This document shows positions 1 through 9,175 of a DNA stretch of 64,000 bases, one piece after another. Within the stretch, counting starts at the first letter, position 1. Each line of letters begins with the position of its first letter. This stretch comes from Gammaproteobacteria bacterium (GTDB lineage Bacteria; Pseudomonadota; Gammaproteobacteria; Steroidobacterales; Foliamicaceae). The DNA is taken from the NCBI GenBank assembly GCA_009845905.1, contig VXYS01000004.1:648548-712547 (forward strand), given 5' to 3'. Both the position numbers and the translations under genes were made by a program. The notes below the pieces were generated by a model. That model was not told the DNA's origin. It made no database searches and worked only from the letters and a program-made list of their open reading frames with translations.

Positions 1-96
1 CTGGCGCGCGCGTTCCGCTACATGGCGAAGCACGAAGGCGTGTGGTTCACGACCGGCGACGACGTCAACGACTGGTACCGCGCGAACTTCATGTAG
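1..96 (+). CDS. Polysaccharide deacetylase family protein, C-terminal end only
   Basis: Only the last 31 codons and the TAG stop lie in the window, and the gene continues to the left. The visible tail contains KHEGVWFTTGDD followed by DWYRANF. This resembles the C-terminus of NodB-fold polysaccharide deacetylase or allantoinase-type proteins, where an HxGVWF segment precedes a short closing helix. The catalytic part is outside the window, so the substrate cannot be judged. The next gene begins 43 bases downstream on the same strand. Confidence is limited by the shortness of the fragment. Confidence 0.5.
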   Translation: MARAFRYMAKHEGVWFTTGDDVNDWYRANFM

Positions 97-139
97 GGAG
101 GGTGGGCTTCCACCCGGAAGCAGCCCGGGCGCCTCGACA

Positions 140-1330
140 ATGAAATCCCGCCGGCTGATCCCTGCACTGGCCGCACTGGCCCTTGCAGGCTGCATGCAGC
201 CTGGCGAGGACGCCGGACAAGCGGGCGACCCGAATCGCTATACGATCGCCGGCGACCTGTCGGCGGTCTGCGAAAGCGGCGAGTTCGCCTTGTGGACGGC
301 GGACGGACGGAACATCGTCGAAGGGGCGCGGATCGTCGACGGCAGGATCTTTCTTGAAGGCGTCGTGGACGCGCCCGCCAACGCGTTTCTCGAAATACTG
401 AATGCCACGAGCAGGGAAGGATATCGACTGGCATCGATCAAAGGGCATGCATTCGTGCTGGAGCCGGGTGAATTGACGCTGACCATGGACAGCCGGACGG
501 AATTTGTCGTGCAGGGCGGACGCTACAACGACATCGTGGTCAATTCGTGGCGTCTGTCGCCGGAGTATCTGCGCGTGCGGGACGACTATCTCCGCGCGGA
601 CCGGCCGGTGGACGGCGAGACCAGCGCGGACCGCCTGGCGCGGGAAACCGCGGCGGCGGAATTGTTCGATGAAATGCTGAGGCTCGAGAGCCAGGGTCGC
701 CGCCGGGTGGCTTTGGGGCACGCGGACCCCCTCGCGCGCAAGCTCACGATCCAGTCCACCTGGCTGCGGAGTCCGTGGATCACGGATGCGCTTCGGCAAC
801 TGGCGGAAATGATCCCGCACGATCCGTGGGTGGCGGAGAGCCTTGCCCTTGAGGAGGCGTATGCCGCCGAGCAGGCGCGGGCCGCAAGTTTCGGCGTAGG
901 CTCCGAGATCAGGGAATTCGAGGCCGAGACGCTGGACGGGGAAATCGTGAGCGTGTCCGGCGCCCGTGAAGGCAAGGACGTCGTTCTCCTGGAGTTCTGG
1001 GCGTCCTGGTGCGGCCCCTGCCGCGTGGAAATCCCGCACATGAAGGAGGCCTATGCGCGCTACGGGCCCCTGGGATTCGAGATCCTCTCGTTCACGGTCG
1101 ACGACCTGCGCGAGGATTGGGTGGAGGCGTCCGAGGAAGAGGACCTGCCCTGGATCAATGCCGGGATGGGCATCGACCATCCGGCAACCGAAGCCTACGG
1201 CGTTACCGGTGTGCCGGCCAATTTCCTGGTGGAAGCCGCCTCCGGCCGTATCCTGGCGAGGAACCTGAGGGGCCGCAAACTGGACGAGGCGCTTGCGGAG
1301 CGCTTCGACACGCCGGAGGGCGAGAGCTAG
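140..1330 (+). CDS. TlpA-like thioredoxin-fold lipoprotein with DUF4369-like N-terminal domain
   Basis: The 396-residue product begins with a lipoprotein signal peptide whose lipobox ends LALAGC, so Cys18 would be lipidated. Residues about 35-135 look like a DUF4369 beta domain (YTIAGDL, then GRIFLEGVVD and FVLEPGELTL), followed by a helical linker. Residues about 255-390 form a TlpA/ResA-type thioredoxin domain with WASWCGPC (Cys291 and Cys294) and the cis-proline loop GVTGVPANF. It is probably a periplasm-facing thiol:disulfide reductase. It converges on a DsbD-type gene 27 bases away that could supply its electrons. The DUF4369-TlpA architecture is better known from Bacteroidota, so horizontal origin is possible. 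Confidence 0.85.
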   Translation: MKSRRLIPALAALALAGCMQPGEDAGQAGDPNRYTIAGDLSAVCESGEFALWTADGRNIVEGARIVDGRIFLEGVVDAPANAFLEILNATSREGYRLASIKGHAFVLEPGELTLTMDSRTEFVVQGGRYNDIVVNSWRLSPEYLRVRDDYLRADRPVDGETSADRLARETAAAELFDEMLRLESQGRRRVALGHADPLARKLTIQSTWLRSPWITDALRQLAEMIPHDPWVAESLALEEAYAAEQARAASFGVGSEIREFEAETLDGEIVSVSGAREGKDVVLLEFWASWCGPCRVEIPHMKEAYARYGPLGFEILSFTVDDLREDWVEASEEEDLPWINAGMGIDHPATEAYGVTGVPANFLVEAASGRILARNLRGRKLDEALAERFDTPEGES

Positions 1331-1357
1331 GTCCGACTCCGTCGAACGCCCTTGAGA

Positions 1358-3571
1358 TCAGGCGTTTTCGATCGCGTCGATCACCAGGTCCGGCGTGAGG
1401 ATCTGCGGCAGGACCAACGCTTCGGCGGAACCGGGCTTGAAATAGAGATACAGCGGCACGCCCGCTCGGCCATGGCGCTGCAGGACCTCGGTAATCTCGG
1501 GATCCTCGTTGGTCCAGTCGCCCACCAGCACCTGCACGCCTTCGCGCAAAAGGAACTGCCGGACCGCATCGCTCTTCAACGCCACGCGCTCGTTCACCTT
1601 GCAGGTAATGCACCAGTCGGCGGTGAAGTAGGCGAACACCGGCTCCCGCTGTGCGCGAAGCTCTTCCAGGACGGTTTCCGAATAGGCGATCTCGTCCGAC
1701 GTCCCCGGTGGGCCGTCGGCCTCCACGACGGCCCGCGGGAGCGTCCAGAGGCTGAGCAGCACGACCGCCAGTCCCGCCATGCTGGCCGCTCGCCAGGGGC
1801 GCGAATAGCCGGCGCCGGCACCGCGACGCCACCCGAAGGCGCCCAGCGCCAGGGCGAGGGCGGAAATCAGGGCCAGCGTGAGCGCATCGACGCCGGCCTG
1901 GTTGCCCAGCACCCAGTAGAGCCAGATCGCCGTCGCCAGCATCGGAAACGCCAGCGCCTGGCGGAAACTGACCATCCAGGCCCCGGGCCGCGGCAGCAGC
2001 CGCTGAGCGCCGGGTAGAAAAGCGACCACGAAATACGGCAGCGCAAAGCCCAGTCCCAGCGCAAGGAACACGCTGACCGTGACCGTGGCCGGCTGCAGGA
2101 TTGCATAACCCAGCGCCGGCGCCATGAAGGGCGCGGTGCAGGGCGTGGCCACCAGCACCGCCAGGACCCCGGTGAAGAACTCGCCGGCCTTGCCCTGCGT
2201 GGCCTTGCCGCCCAATGCCCCCGCCCCCACGTTGACTTCGAACACACCGAGCAGGTTCAGGCCCACCGCCACCATGACCAGCGCGAGAATCGCCACGATC
2301 AGCGGGTTTTGCATGTGAAACGCCCAGCCAACCGCTTCGCCGCCCGCGCGCAATCCGATGATCAGCGCCGCAAGGATCAGGAAACTCACCAGCACCCCGG
2401 CGAGAAACTGCAGGCCCGCGCCGCGGGCCACGGCCGGGTCCTCCCCGGCCATCCGCGCCACTCCCAGCGCCTTGAGGCTCAGTATCGGCAGCACGCAGGG
2501 CATCAGGTTGAGGATCAGGCCGCCGAGGATGGCAAAAACGATCGCCTGCAGCAGGCCCGCGCCGAACGTTGCGCCGCCGCCGGACCCGGCCGCTCCGCCG
2601 GATTCCATCGGAGCATCGCCTGCGACGGCATGCCCGCCGCCGTCCCAGGGACTTGAGCTGAATCCCACCGGCGCCGCATCCATGCTCCCGTCGCCCCCGA
2701 CGGCACGCCTTGCCGTCAGGCTGAACGCCTGGCGCGGCGCGTTCTCCATGTCCACCGACAGCACCAGGCCGGTCGTTTCATAGCGCGCCACGCGTGGACC
2801 CGTGGGCACGGCTATCCGGACGCGGTCGCTCCACAGACCCACCTGCTGCTCCGCGGTATGGTCAATCATTCCCTCCGCTTCGGGGAACAGGTACAGGCCG
2901 GACGCCTGTTGAAGCGATAGCGGCGTGGAAATATCGAATACCAGTTCCTCGCCGCGCTGGACGAATGCCGCCGGCCAGTCCATCGCCTGCGGCAGCAGCG
3001 CCCGGGCCTGAGCAAATTCGGCAACCCGCCAGTCTTCCTGGTCAGCGTCCGCGGCATCGCCGCCGGCAATGGGAATCTCCAGTTCCAGGTCCGCCCGCTC
3101 CGGTATGCAAAGCTTGTCGTCGCAAACCAGCCACGACGCCCGGGCCCTGAGCGACAGCCGGTCGCCGGAAAGTGGCTCTTTCTGGGCGACCTCCAGCAGC
3201 AGCAGGGTAGGCTCGTTGTAGCCGTAGCTCATCAGGTCCATGAAGGGCACGAATCCCGGCGCCGGGAATCCGAGTTCGCCGAATTCAAGTCCTTCCGGCG
3301 CGTCCCAGCGGAGGCTGGCCGCCTTGCCGGCGTCACCCGGATTGATCCAGTACGTGTGCCAGCCCGGGTCGGGAGTGAGCTTCAGACCCAGGGTAAAGGT
3401 CTCGCCGGATCGGATGCTGGACGTTTCCGCCAGCAGTTCAACCTGCGTATGGTCGGTCTTTACCGGGACTGCCTGGGCAAGCGGGAGGCACAGAACGGCG
3501 CCCAGGACCGGGAGCCACTTTCTGCGCTGCCGGATTTTCCCTGTCCGCGAGTTCGCGCCGCGCATGATCAT
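1358..3571 (-). CDS. DsbD/ScsB-type thiol:disulfide interchange protein
   Basis: The 737-residue protein has an N-terminal signal peptide and then a periplasmic DsbD_N-like region (WHTYWINPGDAG, and CDDKLCIPE around residue 150). A central multi-pass CcdA/DsbD membrane domain carries the paired-cysteine segments LMPCVLPI and TPCTAPFMAP. The C-terminal thioredoxin domain has DWCITCK with Cys654 and Cys657. Proteins of this family carry reducing equivalents from cytoplasmic thioredoxin across the inner membrane. The N-terminal domain is longer than in E. coli DsbD and closer in style to ScsB, so I give no symbol. The TlpA-like lipoprotein encoded convergently is a likely partner. Confidence 0.88.
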   Translation of the reverse strand: MIMRGANSRTGKIRQRRKWLPVLGAVLCLPLAQAVPVKTDHTQVELLAETSSIRSGETFTLGLKLTPDPGWHTYWINPGDAGKAASLRWDAPEGLEFGELGFPAPGFVPFMDLMSYGYNEPTLLLLEVAQKEPLSGDRLSLRARASWLVCDDKLCIPERADLELEIPIAGGDAADADQEDWRVAEFAQARALLPQAMDWPAAFVQRGEELVFDISTPLSLQQASGLYLFPEAEGMIDHTAEQQVGLWSDRVRIAVPTGPRVARYETTGLVLSVDMENAPRQAFSLTARRAVGGDGSMDAAPVGFSSSPWDGGGHAVAGDAPMESGGAAGSGGGATFGAGLLQAIVFAILGGLILNLMPCVLPILSLKALGVARMAGEDPAVARGAGLQFLAGVLVSFLILAALIIGLRAGGEAVGWAFHMQNPLIVAILALVMVAVGLNLLGVFEVNVGAGALGGKATQGKAGEFFTGVLAVLVATPCTAPFMAPALGYAILQPATVTVSVFLALGLGFALPYFVVAFLPGAQRLLPRPGAWMVSFRQALAFPMLATAIWLYWVLGNQAGVDALTLALISALALALGAFGWRRGAGAGYSRPWRAASMAGLAVVLLSLWTLPRAVVEADGPPGTSDEIAYSETVLEELRAQREPVFAYFTADWCITCKVNERVALKSDAVRQFLLREGVQVLVGDWTNEDPEITEVLQRHGRAGVPLYLYFKPGSAEALVLPQILTPDLVIDAIENA

Positions 3572-3637
3572 TGGCCGTAAGGATAACGCAGCGGGCGCTG
3601 GTTCGAACCCCGGCGCAACGGGCCCCGGGCAGAAGGT

Positions 3638-5503
3638 TCAGGCGCCTTGCGCCGGCAATTCCCCGCTTTTCGTGTCGGCCTGCGTTGCGATGACCTCGAG
3701 AAACGCACTGCCGTAGCGCTCAAGCTTGGCCTGCCCCACGCCATGCAATTCAAGCATGGCCTCGCGGCTGCGCGGGCGGGTGCGCACGAACTCCCGGAGC
3801 GTGGCGTCGTGAAAGATCACGTACGGCGGCACGCGCGCCTCGTCGGCCAGCGCCATCCGGCAGGCCTTGAGCGCCTGCCACAGCGGCTCGTCTTCGGCCG
3901 GGATTTCCCAGGCCGCCGGACGTTCCTTGCGGGCCCGCGCGGGCCGCGCCAGGCGCACTTCTTCGCGCAACTCGATGGATTGCTCGCCGCGCAACAGCGG
4001 CCGCGCCCGGGGAGTGAGCACCAGCGCGCCGTGGCGTTCGGCGTCCACTCGCGCGAAGCCCAGCGCAACCACCTGCCGGACCACGGCGTGCCACTGGCGC
4101 GCCGACAGATCGCTGCCGATGCCGAAGGTGGAGAGGTTCTGGTGGCGATGCCTGAGGACCTTGTCGGTTTCCTTGCCGCGCAGCACGTCAATCAGGTGGG
4201 CGGCCCCGAAACGTTGCCGGGCGCGCACCGCGCAGGAGAGGAACTTCTGCGCTTCTTCGGTGCCGTCGAAGGTTTTGGGCGGATGCAGGCAGTTGTCGCA
4301 GTTGCCGCAGGGACCCGGGTAGTCCTCTCCGAAGTAGGCCAGCAGGGCCGTGCGCCGGCAGCGGGTGATCTCGCACCAGGCGACCAGCGACTGCAGGCGG
4401 GTTCGCTGCACCCTTTTGTGGTCCTCGGAGGCTTCCGACTCGTCGACCATCCGGCGCAGCCGAACGACGTCCTGCAGGCCGTAGGTCATCCAGGCCTCCG
4501 CGGGCTCGCCGTCGCGTCCGGCCCGCCCGGTTTCCTGGTAATAGGCCTCGATGCTCTTGGGCAGGTCGCAATGAGCGACGAAGCGCACGTCGGGCTTGTC
4601 GATTCCCATTCCGAAGGCGATGGTGGCCACGACGATCACGCCGTCGGTTCGCTGAAACCGCTCCTGGCAACGCCGCCGCGCCCGGGCGGACAGTCCGGCA
4701 TGGTACGGCAGGGCGTCGAACCCCGCCTGCCTGAGCCGCTCGGCCGTGGCCTCGACCTTGCGCCGCGACAGGCAATAGACGATGCCCGCCTGGCCCTCGC
4801 GTTCACGCAAAAAGGCCAATAAGTCCGCCCCGGGGCCGTTCTTCATGCGCACCGTGTAGCGGATATTCGGCCGGTCGAAACCGCTGATGAACCGCTCGGC
4901 GCCGTTCAGCTTCAACCGCGCGACGATCTCCTCGCGAGTGGCCTCGTCCGCCGTCGCGGTCAGCGCCAGGCGCGGCGTCCCCGGAAAGTGTTCCTTGAGT
5001 ACGTCCAGCCCCAGGTAGTCCTGGCGGAAGTCATGTCCCCACTGCGATACGCAATGCGCCTCGTCGATGGCGATCAACGCGATCTCGATCCCGCGCAACA
5101 GGGCCAGCGTTCCGCCCTCTTCGCTGAGCAGCCTTTCCGGCGCCAGGTACAGCAAGTCCAGCTCGCCTCTGCACAGCGCCGCCATGATGCGCTGCTGCTC
5201 TTCATAGGGAAGACTGGAGTTCAGGAAGGCGGCGGCAACGCCATGCTGGCGCAGGGCGGACACCTGGTCCTGCATCAGTGCGATCAGCGGCGAAATCACG
5301 ACGCCGGTCCCGGGGCGCAGGATCGCCGGAATCTGGTAGCAGAGCGACTTGCCCCCGCCGGTGGGCATCAGCACCAGCGCATCGCGGCCGCGCAGGACCG
5401 CGCGGATGATCTCTTCCTGGTCCGGCCGAAAGGCCGGATACCCGAATACCGTGCGGAGAAGGTTTTGGGCTGGGTCCAGTGCCGTGTCCGACGGGTTCAC
5501 CAC
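3638..5503 (-). CDS. recQ: ATP-dependent DNA helicase RecQ
   Basis: The 621-residue product has the full RecQ layout. Walker A is TGGGKS (about residues 48-53), the DEAH box is at 147-150, and the helicase C-terminal half has [12 protein letters not shown]. The RQC zinc site reads CGNCDNC. An HRDC domain closes the protein ([16 protein letters not shown]). RecQ unwinds DNA from 3' to 5' in recombination and fork repair. The start is GTG, with a second GTG immediately following. Only 16 bases separate it from the cyclase gene upstream, so read-through from the accessory operon is possible. Confidence 0.97.
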   Translation of the reverse strand: MVNPSDTALDPAQNLLRTVFGYPAFRPDQEEIIRAVLRGRDALVLMPTGGGKSLCYQIPAILRPGTGVVISPLIALMQDQVSALRQHGVAAAFLNSSLPYEEQQRIMAALCRGELDLLYLAPERLLSEEGGTLALLRGIEIALIAIDEAHCVSQWGHDFRQDYLGLDVLKEHFPGTPRLALTATADEATREEIVARLKLNGAERFISGFDRPNIRYTVRMKNGPGADLLAFLREREGQAGIVYCLSRRKVEATAERLRQAGFDALPYHAGLSARARRRCQERFQRTDGVIVVATIAFGMGIDKPDVRFVAHCDLPKSIEAYYQETGRAGRDGEPAEAWMTYGLQDVVRLRRMVDESEASEDHKRVQRTRLQSLVAWCEITRCRRTALLAYFGEDYPGPCGNCDNCLHPPKTFDGTEEAQKFLSCAVRARQRFGAAHLIDVLRGKETDKVLRHRHQNLSTFGIGSDLSARQWHAVVRQVVALGFARVDAERHGALVLTPRARPLLRGEQSIELREEVRLARPARARKERPAAWEIPAEDEPLWQALKACRMALADEARVPPYVIFHDATLREFVRTRPRSREAMLELHGVGQAKLERYGSAFLEVIATQADTKSGELPAQGA

Positions 5504-5519
5504 GGCACCGGCACGCCCG

Positions 5520-6611
5520 TCAGCCGATGGCGATGGGCCGCACGGGCGAACCCGACGCGCCCACGGAGCGCAGCGGCAGGATGATCGTGCAGGACTCCCA
5601 GACCTGGTCCGCAGCGAGTTCCGCCAGGTTCGCGTTCTGGATGTTGTGCACGCCCGACTGCGTGAGGTTGTGGTGGTGGATCGCGAAGGGCAGGCCCTCG
5701 GGCGTCCCCTCGGGCGGGCCCGCCTGGCCCATCAGCTGGCCGTCGTTGGCCGGGTCGGTGAACGGATTGTCCAGCGCCACCAGCACCACGCCCTTTTCGC
5801 CCAGCATCTGTGCCGCGTCGTAACCCAGGCCCGGCCCCATCGCGTAGTACGGCGGCTGGTTCCAGTTGTCGCTCCACCCGGTGTAGATATAGACCACGTC
5901 GCCGGGAAGAATGCCGCGTTCGGCAAGGCCCTGGGCCGCCAGCATCGCGTCGATATCCGCCGCCGTGATCGTCTGCCCCGGCTGCAGGGGCTCGCCGCCG
6001 CCCATCTGGCTGCGGGCGTCCAGCAGGACGGCGCTGGTCACCAGCGGCGGCGCATGCTCGATGCCCAGCTTAAGCAGGGGAGAATCGGGCGTCGGCTTTA
6101 CGTCGCCCTGCGTATAGCCGCCGTAATACACAGCCGTGTCCGCGGGCAGATCGCTCTCGCCCAGCCAGGGCTCGGGAAGATAAGCGAAGTGTCCCAGCGC
6201 ATCCATCTGGGTGCCCTGCGCCCCCGGCTCGCCGCCGGTCAGGTGCTCGCCGTTGAAGGCGTGGGCGGTGTAGGGAATGCCTACGGTGGGCCGGTAAACG
6301 TATTCGAGCGGAGGCGAGAACGGAGACTGCGGCATGGACATCGAGCGCGGGTGCGACAGCTCATAGACCTTCGCGCCGGGTTTGCCCATGTGAAAGGCGC
6401 AGCGCATCCAGGTGCCCGGGCCCTGGGTATTGCCGTTGCCGCGCTGATCACCGTCCGCCCAGGGAGCGGCCGGCGTCAACTCGACGGACTGCGCCCAGAC
6501 AGCCGCCCGCGGATCGGCCGCCTCCTCCACTTCACCCTGCGGCGCTTCGCAAGCCCAGATCAGCGTAAGCAGCGCAACACAGGCGCCCGTCGTGCGATAA
6601 ATCGAAGTCAT
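5520..6611 (-). CDS. Cyclase-family metal hydrolase, exported or lipoprotein-like
   Basis: This 363-residue protein belongs to the cyclase/kynurenine-formamidase fold family (PF04199). The core motif reads [11 protein letters not shown] near residue 150, close to the family HxGTHxDxxxH signature. However, Ala replaces the first His and Gln the second. The N-terminus ([11 protein letters not shown]) is a hydrophobic export signal ending in Cys, possibly an atypical lipobox. Family members hydrolyse formamides, lactones or similar bonds using a divalent metal. Its ATG overlaps the stop of the 44-residue membrane gene as ATGA, so it is the last gene of the 10630-to-5520 operon. Substrate unknown. 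Confidence 0.8.
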   Translation of the reverse strand: MTSIYRTTGACVALLTLIWACEAPQGEVEEAADPRAAVWAQSVELTPAAPWADGDQRGNGNTQGPGTWMRCAFHMGKPGAKVYELSHPRSMSMPQSPFSPPLEYVYRPTVGIPYTAHAFNGEHLTGGEPGAQGTQMDALGHFAYLPEPWLGESDLPADTAVYYGGYTQGDVKPTPDSPLLKLGIEHAPPLVTSAVLLDARSQMGGGEPLQPGQTITAADIDAMLAAQGLAERGILPGDVVYIYTGWSDNWNQPPYYAMGPGLGYDAAQMLGEKGVVLVALDNPFTDPANDGQLMGQAGPPEGTPEGLPFAIHHHNLTQSGVHNIQNANLAELAADQVWESCTIILPLRSVGASGSPVRPIAIG

Positions 6612-6742
6612 TTGCTATCTCCCTTGGCGCGGTCATCGCCGCGTCCCCTGCCCCGGTAGCTTGCCACAAACATCGCCGCAATCACGATCGCCGGCAGCAC
6701 GATTTGCACCACGAAACTCTCCAACGGAAGTCCGAGAATCAT
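6608..6742 (-). CDS. Small single-span membrane protein, candidate symporter accessory subunit
   Basis: This 44-codon gene starts with ATG at 6742. The start overlaps the symporter stop as ATGA, and its own TGA overlaps the cyclase start the same way. The peptide has one clear hydrophobic segment (VQIVLPAIVIAAMFVA, about residues 12-27) followed by a strongly charged tail rich in Arg, Asp and Lys. Very small membrane proteins often sit beside sodium:solute symporter genes and are annotated as small accessory subunits, and position and topology fit that. The double overlap argues for real, coupled translation. No sequence motif proves the function. Confidence 0.7.
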   Translation of the reverse strand: MILGLPLESFVVQIVLPAIVIAAMFVASYRGRGRGDDRAKGDSK

Positions 6743-8199
6743 GGTCCGCGCTCCTCCCGGCCGGCCGCCGCGACTCCGCCGATGGCGACGGCCGGCGGCG
6801 TAAAGGTATTGACCAGCGCCATCGTTACGCCGGCCACCAGCAGCCCGGGGATGCCCGGATGCAGGACTTGCGCCCAGCCCTGGCCGCTCAGCGTCCCGCC
6901 AATCCAGATCAGCGTGGTCACGACGCCGCACACCGAAGATGCCAGTGCGGCCTCGGCGCTCACCCGCGTGCTCACCATCCCCGCGATCAGCGGGAAGAAG
7001 AAGGCCGCGCCGATGATCGCCACGGCGAAGGACACGATGCGCAGGATCAGCGCCACGTCGGGTATCGCCAGCACGAAGGCCACGGCGCCTACGGCCACGA
7101 TGGCCCCGCGCGATATCCAGACGTAGCTGCGCTCTTCGCGTTCGATTCCCCGCGGCTCGTCCACGCACTTGCGCACCAGGTCATGGGCCAGCGCCGAACC
7201 CGCCATCAGCAGCAGCGAGTCCGTCGTGGACATGGCGGCCGCGGCGATCCCGGTCAGCGCGAACGCGGCCAGGACCGGAGCCAGGTACTGGCTGACCAGC
7301 GCCACGTAGGCCTGATCAGGCGAGGCCAGACCCTCCCATACCGTGATCCGGGCCACGGCGCCGAGGTACATGTTGCCGTAAAGCAGGAACACCATCACGA
7401 TCAGGATGGTCCAGGGCAACGATACCCGCGCGACCCACGAGTCGCGCGCGGCGTACATCTTGGTGACCAGCTCGAGGCGCGTGCAGTAGGCCAGCATCCA
7501 GATGACCTGCCAGGAAATAAAGTACCCCCACCCCCAGGACACCCCGCGCAGGCTGGTCCAGCCGGGCGCGGCCTGCTCTACCTCAAGCATGACCCCGGTC
7601 CACCCGCCGACTTCCTGCAGCAGGACCGGCGCGATCAGCAGCAGCCCGGCCCACATGAAGAAGAACTGGGCGATGTTCGTCCACACCACCGCCAGCAGGC
7701 CGCCGAGGGCGACATAGGCCACGAATATCAGGCTGCCCAGCGCCAGCCCCCATAGGAAGGGAATCTCGAGCAGGCGCTCCAGTATGAAGGCCATGCCCCG
7801 CAACTGGGCCACCAGGTAGACGACGCTGGACACGGCCACGACGATCGCGCTCCAGGCCCGCATTTTCCGGCTTGCATAACGGTCGCCCAGGTAGTCCGGC
7901 AGGGTAAAGCCGCCGGACTGGCGCAATTTGCGGGCGAAGAAAAAGAAAACGATGGCGATGCCGACGGCGAATGCCAGAAACGGCAGCCCGGCCACGCCCC
8001 CAAACGCCCCGATGAAGGCGACGCCGCTCAGTATCGAGCCCCCGTGCATGATGGCCGCCACGTTGGCGAGAACCAGGACGGGAACGCCGAAACGTCGCCC
8101 GGCGACCCAGAAGTCCTCGCTGGCCCGCTGTCCGCGGGAAGCCACCAGGCCCAGCGCCACCACCAGCACCAGGTAGGCGGCGAAAATCGTCAGGCCCAT
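6739..8199 (-). CDS. Sodium:solute symporter family protein (SSS)
   Basis: The 486-residue product is almost entirely membrane segments. It has the family N-terminus with SEDFWVAGRRFG after the first helix and the sodium-site region GIAAAAMSTTDSLLLMAGSA in the second half, which matches the SSF signature in PanF, PutP and related carriers. It probably couples sodium entry to uptake of an organic solute. It lies 15 bases downstream of the flavin reductase and overlaps the small membrane gene by four bases, so the cargo is likely the substrate or product of the oxygenase in the same operon. Specificity cannot be read from sequence alone. Confidence 0.9.
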   Translation of the reverse strand: MGLTIFAAYLVLVVALGLVASRGQRASEDFWVAGRRFGVPVLVLANVAAIMHGGSILSGVAFIGAFGGVAGLPFLAFAVGIAIVFFFFARKLRQSGGFTLPDYLGDRYASRKMRAWSAIVVAVSSVVYLVAQLRGMAFILERLLEIPFLWGLALGSLIFVAYVALGGLLAVVWTNIAQFFFMWAGLLLIAPVLLQEVGGWTGVMLEVEQAAPGWTSLRGVSWGWGYFISWQVIWMLAYCTRLELVTKMYAARDSWVARVSLPWTILIVMVFLLYGNMYLGAVARITVWEGLASPDQAYVALVSQYLAPVLAAFALTGIAAAAMSTTDSLLLMAGSALAHDLVRKCVDEPRGIEREERSYVWISRGAIVAVGAVAFVLAIPDVALILRIVSFAVAIIGAAFFFPLIAGMVSTRVSAEAALASSVCGVVTTLIWIGGTLSGQGWAQVLHPGIPGLLVAGVTMALVNTFTPPAVAIGGVAAAGREERGP

Positions 8200-8214
8200 G
8201 CCGTCGGCGCCAAG

Positions 8215-9156
8215 TCAGCGCGGCCGCTTGCTGCCCGCCAGCCGCGCAATCATGCTGCGCAGCATCTGCTTGAAGTCCTGCTGCTCCAGTTCCGGAAAAT
8301 CCGCCAGCACGTCCGCCTCGCGGGCCTTGGCCACGGCCAGCAGCCTGACAACCCGCCGGCTGCCCCGCTGGGTGCAGACCAGGCGCGGCAATCCGCCTTC
8401 CACCCGGGGTTCGGCCTCCGCGATCATTTCCTGGTCGAACAAGGCCTTGAGCGTGCGGTCGAGAATTTCTTCCGGCATGCGGATGATCCACGCGAGTTCG
8501 TCGCGGGTGCAACGCTGGTCGCTCAATGTGGCCAGCACCCGCCATTCGTCGCGGGGGATTTTCTGCTCGGTCAGGTGCTCGTAGAACGGCAGGCCGAAAA
8601 GCCGGTAGGCCCGCGCCAGCAGGGGCAGCAGGAAGTCATCGACATAGCCGCCGGCGATTTCCGACCCGTCCGGGCCCTCCGCCGGGCGCGGCATCGTGAC
8701 CGTGTAATCGCCGCGGTGGAAGACCAGCGGGGTGCGTTCGTGGACCTCGAACTGGAGCACCTCGCCCACGAAGATCGCATGATCGCCGCCGCTGTAACGG
8801 TGCACGTTGCGGCACTGGAAGGTGGCAGCGCATCCGGCGATGACGGGCGCACCGCCGATGCCCTCGATGCAGTCCAGCCCCGCAAACCGGTCCTCCACGT
8901 CGCGCGAGAAACGCCTTGAGACATCGACCTGGTCGGCCGCCAGCACGTTGACCGCAAAGTGGTCCGCATTCGCGAACACTTCGAAGTTCAGGGAATCGTT
9001 CCTGAGGCTCCACAGCACCATCGGCGGATCCAGCGAGGCGGAATTGAAGCTGTTGGCGGTCAGCCCGATGCGGTCTCCGTTTTCCGCCTTCGTCGTGACC
9101 ACCGTTACGCCGGTTGCGAACTGCCCAAGCGCATTGCGGAAGCCCCCGGAGTCCAA
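8215..9156 (-). CDS. Two-component monooxygenase flavin reductase with C-terminal MarR-like domain
   Basis: I start this gene at the TTG at 9156, giving 313 residues. It lies just after the oxygenase stop, has a GGGG stretch 7 bases upstream, and the flavin-reductase fold begins at once (FRNALGQFATGVTVV). Residues 1-165 form the FMN-binding reductase domain (GLTANSF, FAVNVLA, GDHAIFVGEV). Residues about 175-313 look like a winged-helix MarR domain (DEWRVLATLSDQ, then VCTQRGSRRVVRLL). This matches the layout of the C1 reductase of Acinetobacter p-hydroxyphenylacetate hydroxylase, whose C-terminal domain senses substrate. It probably supplies reduced flavin to the oxygenase encoded 19 bases upstream. 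Confidence 0.85.
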   Translation of the reverse strand: MDSGGFRNALGQFATGVTVVTTKAENGDRIGLTANSFNSASLDPPMVLWSLRNDSLNFEVFANADHFAVNVLAADQVDVSRRFSRDVEDRFAGLDCIEGIGGAPVIAGCAATFQCRNVHRYSGGDHAIFVGEVLQFEVHERTPLVFHRGDYTVTMPRPAEGPDGSEIAGGYVDDFLLPLLARAYRLFGLPFYEHLTEQKIPRDEWRVLATLSDQRCTRDELAWIIRMPEEILDRTLKALFDQEMIAEAEPRVEGGLPRLVCTQRGSRRVVRLLAVAKAREADVLADFPELEQQDFKQMLRSMIARLAGSKRPR

Positions 9157-9175
9157 CTGCGCGCCCCGTGCTCTG

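Noticed and set aside
89-1180. A 363-codon minus-strand frame over the thioredoxin-like lipoprotein gene.
   Set aside because: The plus-strand gene has a lipobox, a WCGPC motif and domain structure, while the minus frame has none and is compositionally a shadow.
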